From Candidatus Coproplasma avicola (GTDB lineage: Bacteria > Bacillota > Clostridia > Christensenellales > Borkfalkiaceae), in the NCBI GenBank assembly GCA_018712135.1, contig DVHK01000076.1:1-58484 (forward strand): a DNA stretch of 58,484 nt, in the 5' to 3' direction. Positions 41,614 to 50,231 of this stretch are shown here, in pieces (the stretch's first letter is position 1; each line of letters opens with the position of its first letter). Position numbers and translations under genes: made by a program. The notes beneath the pieces were generated by a model. The model was not told where the DNA came from. It saw only the letters and a list, made by a program, of their open reading frames with translations, and ran no database searches.

Positions 41614-41619
41614 TTTACC

Positions 41620-42561
41620 TCACACAAAAATAATACAGATTATTCCGACGAGCGAGGTTATTATAAAATAGACGTATGAAATTTTGCTTTCGGAATACCC
41701 CTTCATCTGAAAATGGTGATGAACGGGCGCCATTAAAAATACCCTGCGCTTCGTACGTTTATAGTATATTACCTGAATGATTACGGATATGCCCGAAAGC
41801 ACAAACATTATTCCGATCGCGGGAATATATAAAACATTGCCCGAAAAGACGGACAGGCACGAAATGAGCCCGCCGAGCGCCAGCGAACCCGTGTCGCCCA
41901 TAAAGACGCTCGCCTTGCCCGTATTGAAGATGAGAAACGCCGCAAGGGCGCCCACACCCGCAAAGGCGACGAGCCCGCCGCCCGCACCCGTAACGGCAAG
42001 CATTGCTCCCAGCGAAGCAAGGTAAGCCGCCGAAACGCCGCCCGCAAGCCCGTCTAAACCGTCGGTCAGGTTTACGCAGTTGACCGTTGCTATGAACACG
42101 AAAATGACGAGAGGTATTATTACCCACCCTATGTCGTATTCCAGCCCGCCGCCGAAGGGGATTTTTACGGCAGTTATGCCGTTTACATAGCAATAGACTG
42201 CCGCAATTACGGCGATCGCCAGCTGAAAGACAATCTTCTGGTAGGGTTTTAACCCCTCGTTCTCTTTGCGGCGTATCTTTAAAAAGTCGTCCAAAAATCC
42301 CACGACGGCAAAACCCGCCGTTATGGACATGGTGAGATTGATTTTGTTGTCGCCAAAGCCGCAGAAAATAAAGCTCGCGGCGATTATCGCCGCGACAAAA
42401 GCCAGCCCGCCCATGGTGGGCGTGCCGCTTTTGGAAGCATGCTGCTTTACGTATGACAAAATGTACTGCCCCGCCTTCAACTTTCTTAAAAGGGGCAGCA
42501 GCGCGGCGGTCAGCGCGAGCGAAAGGGCGAACGCCGACAGGATGCAGACGAGATAATTCAC
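41620..42561 (-). CDS. mraY: Phospho-N-acetylmuramoyl-pentapeptide transferase
   Basis: SKSGTPTMGG, FLDDFLKIRRKENEGLKPYQK, NLTDGLDGLAGG, APVHHHFQMKGYSE. Confidence 0.96.
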   Translation of the reverse strand: MNYLVCILSAFALSLALTAALLPLLRKLKAGQYILSYVKQHASKSGTPTMGGLAFVAAIIAASFIFCGFGDNKINLTMSITAGFAVVGFLDDFLKIRRKENEGLKPYQKIVFQLAIAVIAAVYCYVNGITAVKIPFGGGLEYDIGWVIIPLVIFVFIATVNCVNLTDGLDGLAGGVSAAYLASLGAMLAVTGAGGGLVAFAGVGALAAFLIFNTGKASVFMGDTGSLALGGLISCLSVFSGNVLYIPAIGIMFVLSGISVIIQVIYYKRTKRRVFLMAPVHHHFQMKGYSESKISYVYFIITSLVGIICIIFV

Positions 42562-44003
42562 GCTAAGTTGCCTAAAATCTTTTTTATTATCGTATTGTCG
42601 TTATAGCTGTGTTTTATACCCATAATTTCCTGATAAGTTTCGCCGCCCTTGCCTGCGACGAGCAGAATATCGCCCTCGCCGAGCAGGTTTATAGCATATT
42701 CCGTAGCCATTTCCCTGTCGCTTATGGTTACGTAGGGCGTACCCACCTTTTGAATGCCCGGCTCTATCTGGGTGATTATGTCGTAGGCGTCCTCGAAACG
42801 TGGATTATCGGAAGTGACTATCAGAAAATCAGCGTTGCGCGCAGCGGCTTCACCCATGAGGGGGCGCTTTGACGCGTCGCGGTTGCCGCCGCAGCCGAAA
42901 AGGCAATAAAGCTTGCCGTCGCACAGCTTGCGCAAACCCGAAAGCGATTTTTCAAGCCCGTCGGGCGTGTGGGCAAAGTCGACAAATATCGTGCCGCCGT
43001 TGTGCTCCGCCACCCTTTCGAGTCTGCCCGCAACCCCCTTCAACTTCCCCAGCCCCTCGGCTATGGCGCCGAGCGGCACGCCGAGCGCGCGGGCGCACGT
43101 CGCGGCGGCGAGGGCGTTATACACATTATGAATGGCGGGCATGTTGAGGTGCACGTCGTAGAGCTCGTCGCTTATGTTTATTACGAAATCCGAACCCGCA
43201 AGATTTTCGCTGAGATCGATAGCAAAGGTGTCGGCCGGATTATCGAGCCCGTAGCTGAGCACGTTTTTGCTCTCTTTTATGAGTTTCGCGCCAAAATCGT
43301 CGTCGGAATTGACAATAGCGAGCGAACAGCGCGAACTTTCAAAGAGCTTAGCTTTTGCGGCGGCGTAAGACGGCATGTCGCCGAAAAAATCGAGGTGATC
43401 CTGCGTGAGGTTGGTAAATATCGCCGCCCTGAATTGCAGCCCGTCGACCTTGCCAAAGTAAAGCGCGTGGGCGGAAACCTCCATGAACACGTATTCTACG
43501 CCGCTTTCGGCCATATCGGCAAAGACCGAATGCAGAAAGACTGGATCGGGCGTGGTCAGTTCGGGCGAGATGAATTTGTTGCCGTAAGATATGCCGAGAG
43601 TGCCTATTACCGCAATATTTTTGCCGCAAGCTTCAAAAATGGCTTTGAGCATGTAAGTGACGGTCGTTTTACCGTTTGTTCCCGTCACGCCGACGAGCGT
43701 AAGTTTTTTGTCGGCATAGCCGTAAAACGCGCGGGCGAGCGGGGCGACTACCGCCCTGCCGTCCCCGACTATGACCTGCGGCAGGGGCAGACCGAGCGGG
43801 CGCGAACAGATTATGGCGCACGCGCCCTTTGCGCAGGCTTCGGCGGCGAAATCGTGCGAATCAAAGTTGCCTCCCTCGTAGCAGACAAAAAGCTCGCCCT
43901 GCCGCAGTTTGCGGCTGTCTGTGCATATGCCCGCCACGTCCACGCGCACGTCGCCTATTATATTTTTGTATGATATGCTGTCAAGCAGCTGACAAAGTTT
44001 CAT
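42558..44003 (-). CDS. murE: UDP-MurNAc-L-Ala-D-Glu ligase MurE with DNPR (meso-DAP-type) motif
   Basis: VGVTGTNGKTTVTYML, EVSAHAL, SDNPRFED; GAGAGG RBS upstream of ATG at 44003. Confidence 0.94.
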   Translation of the reverse strand: MKLCQLLDSISYKNIIGDVRVDVAGICTDSRKLRQGELFVCYEGGNFDSHDFAAEACAKGACAIICSRPLGLPLPQVIVGDGRAVVAPLARAFYGYADKKLTLVGVTGTNGKTTVTYMLKAIFEACGKNIAVIGTLGISYGNKFISPELTTPDPVFLHSVFADMAESGVEYVFMEVSAHALYFGKVDGLQFRAAIFTNLTQDHLDFFGDMPSYAAAKAKLFESSRCSLAIVNSDDDFGAKLIKESKNVLSYGLDNPADTFAIDLSENLAGSDFVINISDELYDVHLNMPAIHNVYNALAAATCARALGVPLGAIAEGLGKLKGVAGRLERVAEHNGGTIFVDFAHTPDGLEKSLSGLRKLCDGKLYCLFGCGGNRDASKRPLMGEAAARNADFLIVTSDNPRFEDAYDIITQIEPGIQKVGTPYVTISDREMATEYAINLLGEGDILLVAGKGGETYQEIMGIKHSYNDNTIIKKILGNLA

Positions 44004-44013
44004 AAAATTCCTC

Positions 44014-45708
44014 TCATTCAAAAGGTTGAATGTTTTTTATAGCAATAATATCCTCAAATATGCTCTTTGCAACGGGCGCCGCGACAACGCTGCCGTAATA
44101 AGCGCCCTGCGGCTCGTCGACGATGACGAGGGCGAGATACTGCGGGTCGTCCGCAGGGAAAAATCCGACGAAGGACGAAACGTATTTACCCGCCGCGACC
44201 GCGCCGTTTTCGTACTTCTGCGCGGTGCCCGTCTTGCCTGCAACGCGGTAACCTTCAATATAGGCATTTTTGCCGCTGCCCTCCTTAACAACTCCTTCGA
44301 GCATGGAGCGCAGCATGGACGACGCCTGTTCGCTTATCGTTTTGTTTTTAAGAATGGGTTCGCTCTCCTCCACCACGTTTCCGTCGGAGGAAATGACGCT
44401 CTTCAACAGCCGCGGCACATAGTAATTGCCGCCGTTTACCGCCGAGGCGACGGCGCAGGCGAGTTGCAATGCCGTGACGGCTACCGTCTGACCGAACCCT
44501 ATGCGCGCGAGGTCGCAGTCGCGCACGAGCGACTGAGGCACGAGCATTCCGACTGCCTCGCCCGCAAAATCTATGCCCGTGACGTTGCCCAGCCCGAACA
44601 GCGAAAGATAGTTATAAAACACGTCTTTGCCGAGTGCGAGGGCTATGTCGGTGAAGCAGGGGTTACAACTGTTATTGAGCGCCTGCGAAAGGGTCTGGTT
44701 GGAATGTTTGCCGTTGGCGTGATCCGACCAGCATTTTATTGTCGTGCCGTCTACCGAGCGCGTGCGACTGCCGTTGAATACATAGGTCGGAGAAAACGCC
44801 GCAGAGTTGCCGTTTATGTACTCCTGCAAGTTTGCGGCGGCAGTGAGTACCTTGAAGGTTGAACCGGGCTCGTAGATGTCGCATACGAGACTGTTGCGCG
44901 AAAGTTCGTTGAGGGTCTGCACGTCGTCCCTCGGAACGTCGTTGAGGTCGTATGAAGGATAGTTGACCATGGCGAGAATTTCAAAACTGCTAGGGTCGAG
45001 AACTATGCACGAGGCGCTCTGCGCGCCCGTATTTTCGTAAACTTCGCGGATAGCCTGCTCGGCGGCAAGCTGAATTTCAATATCTATGGTCAGCGAAATA
45101 TCGTCGCCGTCTACGGCGCTTTTATAGACGATGTTCGTGTTTTCGGTCTGGTTGCCGACTATATCCGTCGTATACATTATTTCGCCGTCGGTGCCGCCGA
45201 GCACACCGTCGTACATCTTTTCGATACCCGAAAGCCCCAGCCCGTCGGTAGAGGTAAAGCCGAGAGTCTGGCAGAGTGCCTCGCCGTAGGAATACACGCG
45301 CGTGTTGTCGCGGGCGTAGTACACCCCGTCGATGTCGCAGGCGATTAGCTGCTCTATGAGTTCGCCGTCAGCCTGCCGCACAACGATTATTTCAGACACG
45401 TTGCCTTCGTTCAGTCTTTCATACAGACTGCTCATTTCCAGCCCGAAAATTTCCGAAAGACAAGTAGCCGCATAAGATTTGTCTTTAACGGCATTCGGGC
45501 GCACAAAGACACTGTAAGTCGTAAGATTTCCGGCAAGCTGCTGTCCGTTGCGATCGAGAATATTGCCGCGCGCGGCAATTACGGGTATTTCCCTGTTCCA
45601 CTGGTCGGTGGCGCGCAGGACAAGCTCCTGCCCCCAAATGACCTGTATGTAGAAAAAACGCGCTATTATAAGGAAAAAAATAAAGGTTATCGTCAGCGTG
45701 ACCGACAA
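44014..45708 (-). CDS. Class B penicillin-binding protein (FtsI/SpoVD-type, no PASTA domain)
   Basis: YEPGSTFKVLTAAANL (SxxK), SNQTLSQALNNSCN, AGKTGTAQK. Confidence 0.93.
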   Translation of the reverse strand: MSVTLTITFIFFLIIARFFYIQVIWGQELVLRATDQWNREIPVIAARGNILDRNGQQLAGNLTTYSVFVRPNAVKDKSYAATCLSEIFGLEMSSLYERLNEGNVSEIIVVRQADGELIEQLIACDIDGVYYARDNTRVYSYGEALCQTLGFTSTDGLGLSGIEKMYDGVLGGTDGEIMYTTDIVGNQTENTNIVYKSAVDGDDISLTIDIEIQLAAEQAIREVYENTGAQSASCIVLDPSSFEILAMVNYPSYDLNDVPRDDVQTLNELSRNSLVCDIYEPGSTFKVLTAAANLQEYINGNSAAFSPTYVFNGSRTRSVDGTTIKCWSDHANGKHSNQTLSQALNNSCNPCFTDIALALGKDVFYNYLSLFGLGNVTGIDFAGEAVGMLVPQSLVRDCDLARIGFGQTVAVTALQLACAVASAVNGGNYYVPRLLKSVISSDGNVVEESEPILKNKTISEQASSMLRSMLEGVVKEGSGKNAYIEGYRVAGKTGTAQKYENGAVAAGKYVSSFVGFFPADDPQYLALVIVDEPQGAYYGSVVAAPVAKSIFEDIIAIKNIQPFE

Positions 45709-45765
45709 TAACCTCTTTTGTAAAACTGTTAAAGAAAATTTACCTTTATTAATTTTTAAATCTCC

Positions 45766-46539
45766 TTACGGCAATATCAAACCGTGACTGAGCGCGTATT
45801 CGGCGATTCTTTCGAGACTGGTAGAAGCGCTTATCTGCGAGTTCACCTGTTCGAGAATCTGCTGCGCGGCAGCTACGCTGTCCTGAATAAGCCCCACCTC
45901 GCTGTTCAAACCGGCGATTACAGCCGAATTTATTATAACGAGAATAAACAGAGCCGCAACAACGCTAATAAAGGTCGCGATTATGGCTTTTTCACGCTTG
46001 CCGAGCAAGTGGGTTTCGCTCTCCCTGATAATCTTGGGCTCGATCACATCGTTTTCGCGGGCGGTTTTATACTGTATAGTCGTCTGCGTGGGGCGCAGAT
46101 CTTCATTTTCGTCCTCTTCGACGACAGCGGTGGCAGCCGTTGCGGCATAGCGCTGATTGATGGGGCTGTCTGCACGGAACAGATCGGAATCCGCGCGAGC
46201 GTTGGTAACGAGATAAGGGTGCTGTTGAGCCTGGGGCGCCGGCATTGCCTGTGCGGGCGCAACATACTCCTGCTGTACGGGAGCGATATATTCGCTCTGC
46301 GCGGGAGCCGCCTGGCGTACAGGCGCGGAGGGACGGAGAATTTCCGTCGCGGCGGCATAATTCTGCTGATTTACAGCGGGCGCTGCAGCCCCCTCGTTCC
46401 TCACGTTTTCCCTGCGGAATTCGGGATCCAGAAGCCTTTTATAATTTTCGCTTATCTGGGCGTTATGTAATTCGTCGTCAGACATGGCGGCGGTCTTTTG
46501 TGAGGTTTGTCTTTCGAGAATGGGGGTTGCGACTGCCAT
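45766..46539 (-). CDS. FtsL-like septum protein with long disordered N-terminal region
   Basis: P/A/Q-rich N-terminus, single TM (AIIATFISVVAALFILVIINSAVI), short coiled coil; position between rsmH and the PBP. Confidence 0.65.
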   Translation of the reverse strand: MAVATPILERQTSQKTAAMSDDELHNAQISENYKRLLDPEFRRENVRNEGAAAPAVNQQNYAAATEILRPSAPVRQAAPAQSEYIAPVQQEYVAPAQAMPAPQAQQHPYLVTNARADSDLFRADSPINQRYAATAATAVVEEDENEDLRPTQTTIQYKTARENDVIEPKIIRESETHLLGKREKAIIATFISVVAALFILVIINSAVIAGLNSEVGLIQDSVAAAQQILEQVNSQISASTSLERIAEYALSHGLILP

Positions 46540-46563
46540 TTTCTTTCACTCCTTATCGCTTTA

Positions 46564-47502
46564 TTATAGTTTTTGCGCTATTCGCAATTTTGCGCTCTTA
46601 GAGCGCGGATTTATCGCCATTTCTCTTACTGTGGCGGTAACGGGTTTTTTCGTGAGTATCTCTATCTCCTTCTTCTTGCCGCATACGCAAACGGGGAGCG
46701 TTTTGGGGCAAACGCAATCGGTTTCAAGCATATTGAACGCCTGTTTTACTATTCTGTCTTCCAGCGAGTGGAATGTCAGAATGGCTATTCTTCCGCCGCT
46801 TACAAGTCTTCGGGTAAGACCTGTAACGCAGTCATACAACCCGTCGAGTTCGCCGTTGACGGCGATGCGTATCGCCTGAAAGCTTTTGCGGGCGGAGGGT
46901 CCGTTCTGCTGAAATTTTTTTGGTATGCTGTTTTCGATTATATCTACAAAATCGCCGCACGTTTTAATCGGGTTTTGTTGCCGTCTTTCGACGACGCGGG
47001 CTGCAATTTTGGAGGAAAATTTTTCCTCGCCGTAGATGCGGAGAATTTTTTCTATCTGATCCTGCGGATATGTATTGAGGATGACCTCTGCGGTCAACGG
47101 GTTCGACCTGTCCATCCTCATGTCGAGCGGGGCGTCCTTTTTCATATAGGCGAAGCCCCTCTCCTCGGTGTCGAGCTGGTAACTCGATACCCCGAAGTCA
47201 AGCAATATGCCGTCGAGCTTATCTATGCCCTCTTCGGCGAATACCTGTTCATAGTTTTTATAATTGGATTTATGGATATTGAATCTGCCCTGAAAAGGAC
47301 TGAGCTTTTTTGTCGCCGCCGCAATCGCGTCGTCGTCAAGGTCGGTAGCGATAAGCCTGCCCGAAGGCGACGACCTCTTCAAAATTTCGTATGAATGGTT
47401 TCCGCCGCCCACCGTGCCATCAAAGTAAATTCCTCCGTCGCGGATGTTCAGCCCCTCCATACACTCTTCGAGCATTACGGGAATATGCGAAAAAGTTGCC
47501 AT
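46564..47502 (-). CDS. rsmH: 16S rRNA (cytosine1402-N4)-methyltransferase
   Basis: HIPVMLEECMEGL, FDGTVGGGNHS, LDFGVSSYQLDTEERGF. Confidence 0.96.
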   Translation of the reverse strand: MATFSHIPVMLEECMEGLNIRDGGIYFDGTVGGGNHSYEILKRSSPSGRLIATDLDDDAIAAATKKLSPFQGRFNIHKSNYKNYEQVFAEEGIDKLDGILLDFGVSSYQLDTEERGFAYMKKDAPLDMRMDRSNPLTAEVILNTYPQDQIEKILRIYGEEKFSSKIAARVVERRQQNPIKTCGDFVDIIENSIPKKFQQNGPSARKSFQAIRIAVNGELDGLYDCVTGLTRRLVSGGRIAILTFHSLEDRIVKQAFNMLETDCVCPKTLPVCVCGKKKEIEILTKKPVTATVREMAINPRSKSAKLRIAQKL

Positions 47503-47939
47503 TATATTTCAAGCTGCGAGAACATAGCGTCGAAATCGGTTTCCATATCGGCGGTATATTCGTCGTATACGCGTTTGTTCCAGATTTCCACCCTGCTCAC
47601 CGCGCCGATTATTACGATATCCTTATCGTCGTTTTCAAAAAGAGCGTGGCGCCTGAATTCGGGGCTCAAAAGAATTCTGCCCTGATTGTCTTCGGTAACC
47701 TGAACGCACTTGCGGGCAAACATCCTTACGCGTTTTTGAGCGGCCAGGTCGGACATAGGAGTTTCTTCGAGCTTTTGGAGGATGCTTTCCATTCTCTCCT
47801 TGGTGAACACGAAGATGCAGTGATTTGTTCCAAAGGCAAAGTAAAATTCTTTGCCAAGCCCGTCTTTGAGCTTGGTGGGGATGCGTATTCTGTTTTTAGC
47901 GTCAAGCTGGTGGAAATACTCACCCGTAAACAGTGCCAT
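47502..47939 (-). CDS. mraZ: Transcriptional regulator MraZ
   Basis: GEYFHQLDAKNRIRIPTKLKDGLG; first gene of dcw cluster. Confidence 0.96.
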   Translation of the reverse strand: MALFTGEYFHQLDAKNRIRIPTKLKDGLGKEFYFAFGTNHCIFVFTKERMESILQKLEETPMSDLAAQKRVRMFARKCVQVTEDNQGRILLSPEFRRHALFENDDKDIVIIGAVSRVEIWNKRVYDEYTADMETDFDAMFSQLEI

Positions 47940-47975
47940 TCGGAAACTTACCCTTTATAAAAACTAAGTGATTTA

Positions 47976-48008
47976 ATGATACCATACCATTTGACCACTG
48001 TCAACCAC
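47976..48008 (-). promoter_or_regulatory. dcw promoter overlapped by putative MraZ boxes
   Basis: Minus strand TTGACA-17-TATCAT; GTGGT repeats 10 bp apart (ACCAC at 47994 and 48004 on plus). Confidence 0.65.
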
Positions 48009-48076
48009 CAAAGGCAATTTTTTCAAAAAAAATTTAAATTTATTTTTTATAATATAGTAATTTAATATTTCTGAGA

Positions 48077-48817
48077 TTAGTGCCGCCCCGTTAATAAATC
48101 AAAAATTGCCTTATTCTTAGCCGTATCGCCGCCTATAAATTGAATTTTTTGATTAATAAAACTATTTTTGTAGCAATTACCCAAAATTTTGCCCAAGTGG
48201 TTAGCTGTCCCTAAAACCCCATCAAAAATAGAACAACTATATGTTTTTTTAATCGAATCAGCAGCAAAGATATAATGAGTGCATCCCATAACCACCGCCG
48301 AAGGGCGTTCCGGCGGCAAAAACGGCGACACGTCTATGAAAGGATAATCGCTTATATGCCCCTCAATATATTCAGCCAGACCCGGGCACGCATGCACAGC
48401 GATATTCCCGCAGGAGCGCGCGCAAAGCGCCCTGAACGACGCGCTGCCGACCGTTGCCGGGGTAGCGAGCACAAGACATTCCCCCTTCTCCGCCACCGCC
48501 TGTTTTACCGCCGGCTGTATGCCTATTATCGGGAAGGAATATTTTGCGCGCAGATCGGTTATGCAGACCGAAGTCACCGTGTTGCAGGCGACCACCGCCG
48601 CTGCGGGATTTAGAGCCGCTATCTTTTCAAAAGCAGAAAATGCGAGTTCTTTTATACGTTCGGGCGCAAGGTTTCCGTAAGGAACATTGAAATTATCCGC
48701 AAAATATACAAAGCTTCTGTCGGGGCAGACCCCGACGCACGCCGCGAGAAGGTTGAGCCCGCCTATACCGCTGTCGAACACGCACACGGGCGAACTGTCG
48801 GAACATGAATTACACAT
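48077..48817 (-). CDS. murI: Glutamate racemase
   Basis: VFDSGIGGLNLL, VACNTVTS and GCTHY catalytic cysteines. Confidence 0.92.
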   Translation of the reverse strand: MCNSCSDSSPVCVFDSGIGGLNLLAACVGVCPDRSFVYFADNFNVPYGNLAPERIKELAFSAFEKIAALNPAAAVVACNTVTSVCITDLRAKYSFPIIGIQPAVKQAVAEKGECLVLATPATVGSASFRALCARSCGNIAVHACPGLAEYIEGHISDYPFIDVSPFLPPERPSAVVMGCTHYIFAADSIKKTYSCSIFDGVLGTANHLGKILGNCYKNSFINQKIQFIGGDTAKNKAIFDLLTGRH

Positions 48818-48881
48818 ATAATTATTAATATTAACGGCGCAAAAAATATATTAAAAAAATTGTAAAAGACTGCAAAAACAG

Positions 48882-48910
48882 TTTACAAGAGCGCGTATTT
48901 GTGATAAAAT
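48882..48910 (+). promoter_or_regulatory. Predicted rpsT promoter
   Basis: TTTACA-17-TAAAAT. Confidence 0.6.
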
Positions 48911-48958
48911 CATTCAAGATTTAAAGTTGAATACATTTTCCAAAAGGAGAGATTGAAC

Positions 48959-49222
48959 GTGCCTAATATTAAATCCGCAAAAAAGCGTACTTTGGTAATC
49001 GAAAAGAAAACCGCCCAGAACAAGATGATCAAGTCCGAGGTTAAGACTGCCATCAAAAAATTGCTCGCGGCTATCGATTCAGGCGACAAAGCTACCGCTA
49101 CGCAGATGTTCCCCGGCGTTTGCTCGCTCATTGACGGCGCAGTAAGCAAGGGCGTTTATAAGAAGAACACAGCGGCAAATAAAAAGTCGGGTCTTGCAAA
49201 AAAGCTCAACGCAATGGCTTAA
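48959..49222 (+). CDS. rpsT: 30S ribosomal protein S20 (GTG start)
   Basis: MPNIKSAKKRTLVIEKKTAQNKMIKSEVKTAIKK; AAAGGAGA RBS. Confidence 0.96.
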   Translation: MPNIKSAKKRTLVIEKKTAQNKMIKSEVKTAIKKLLAAIDSGDKATATQMFPGVCSLIDGAVSKGVYKKNTAANKKSGLAKKLNAMA

Positions 49223-49252
49223 ATAAAAACCGATATTTTAAAAGCGTAATTT

Positions 49253-49280
49253 AAAAGGCGGACGGTTTCGTCCGCCTTAA
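49253..49280 (+). terminator. rpsT terminator hairpin
   Basis: AAGGCGGACG-GTTT-CGTCCGCCTT. Confidence 0.75.
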
Positions 49281-49300
49281 TTGCGTTTGGATAATTTACG

Positions 49301-49336
49301 AAAGGCGGCGCGCCAACTTTTTGGCGCACCGCCTTT
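49301..49336. repeat. Imperfect inverted repeat in rpsT-pot intergenic region
   Basis: AAAGGCGGCGCGCCAA..TTGGCGCACCGCCTTT. Confidence 0.6.
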
Positions 49337-49424
49337 ATCCGTATCCCCTTTCTTTGCGGTTATACTGCCGCAAACCGCTTGCCGCACTTTTTTCACTAAT
49401 AATATAATGCTTCGCAGCTTTTTC

Positions 49425-49456
49425 GTCCGCCCGCATTGTTTGCGGGCGGACTTTTG
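49425..49456 (+). terminator. Terminator-like hairpin
   Basis: GTCCGCCCGCA-TTGTT-TGCGGGCGGAC-TTTTG. Confidence 0.7.
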
Positions 49457-49561
49457 TATAATCCGGATATTAACCAGATTATGGTAATTATTTACATTAA
49501 GTGAAACAATCGTGAAAAATATTTTCATATACGACATATTTAAAAATATTTCGCAAAGCGA

Positions 49562-49590
49562 TTGACTTAGCGCCGCACGATATGTATAAT
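49562..49590 (+). promoter_or_regulatory. Predicted promoter for regulator-potABCD operon
   Basis: TTGACT-17-TATAAT. Confidence 0.75.
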
Positions 49591-49610
49591 CTTTATCGGT
49601 TTGTTATTAC

Positions 49611-49665
49611 TAAACTTTTTGTTTATAAATGCTAACCGTTTAGATACAGTAAACTTTGGGTTTAC
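49611..49665. promoter_or_regulatory. Two inverted-repeat putative operators in the leader of the XRE-cupin regulator
   Basis: TAAACTTTTTGTTTA (49611-49625) and GTAAACTTTGGGTTTAC (49649-49665). Confidence 0.6.
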
Positions 49666-49682
49666 TTAATGAGGTATATTAT

Positions 49683-50216
49683 ATGGATATAGGCTCGAAA
49701 ATAAAGCGGCTGAGACTGCAACTCAACCTGTCGCAGGCAGAACTTGCAGACAGGTGCGAACTGACAAAGGGCTACATCTCGCAGCTTGAAAACGACGTCA
49801 CCTCTCCGTCTATCGCCACCCTGATGGACATCCTTGACGCGCTGGGCACCGACCTTGCCGATTTTTTCAAAAAAGAGGACGACGAGAGAATTGTCTTTTC
49901 TGCGGAGGACTTTATCGAAAAGCGCGAAGACGGAATGCTTTTAAAATGGATAATTCCCAACGCGCAGAAAAACGAAATGGAGCCCGTGATGGTCGAGCTT
50001 ATGGCAGGCGCCTCGACATCGCTCGACTTCCCGCACGACGGCGAAGAATTCGGATACGTGCTCGAAGGGCGCGTGCGAATCGAACTGGGCAAACGCAATT
50101 ATGTATGTAAAAAGGGCGAAACCTTTTACTATACCGCAGACAAATCCCACAGGATAACCAACTGCGGAAAAAGCAACGCAAAATTTTTGTGGATTTCCAC
50201 ACCGCCTAATTTTTAA
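49683..50216 (+). CDS. XRE-family HTH plus cupin-domain regulator (PuuR-like)
   Basis: KIKRLRLQLNLSQAELADRCELTKGYISQLENDVTSPSIATL; C-terminal cupin HDGEEFGYVLEGRV. Confidence 0.9.
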   Translation: MDIGSKIKRLRLQLNLSQAELADRCELTKGYISQLENDVTSPSIATLMDILDALGTDLADFFKKEDDERIVFSAEDFIEKREDGMLLKWIIPNAQKNEMEPVMVELMAGASTSLDFPHDGEEFGYVLEGRVRIELGKRNYVCKKGETFYYTADKSHRITNCGKSNAKFLWISTPPNF

Positions 50217-50231
50217 GGAGAGAAAAACGCC

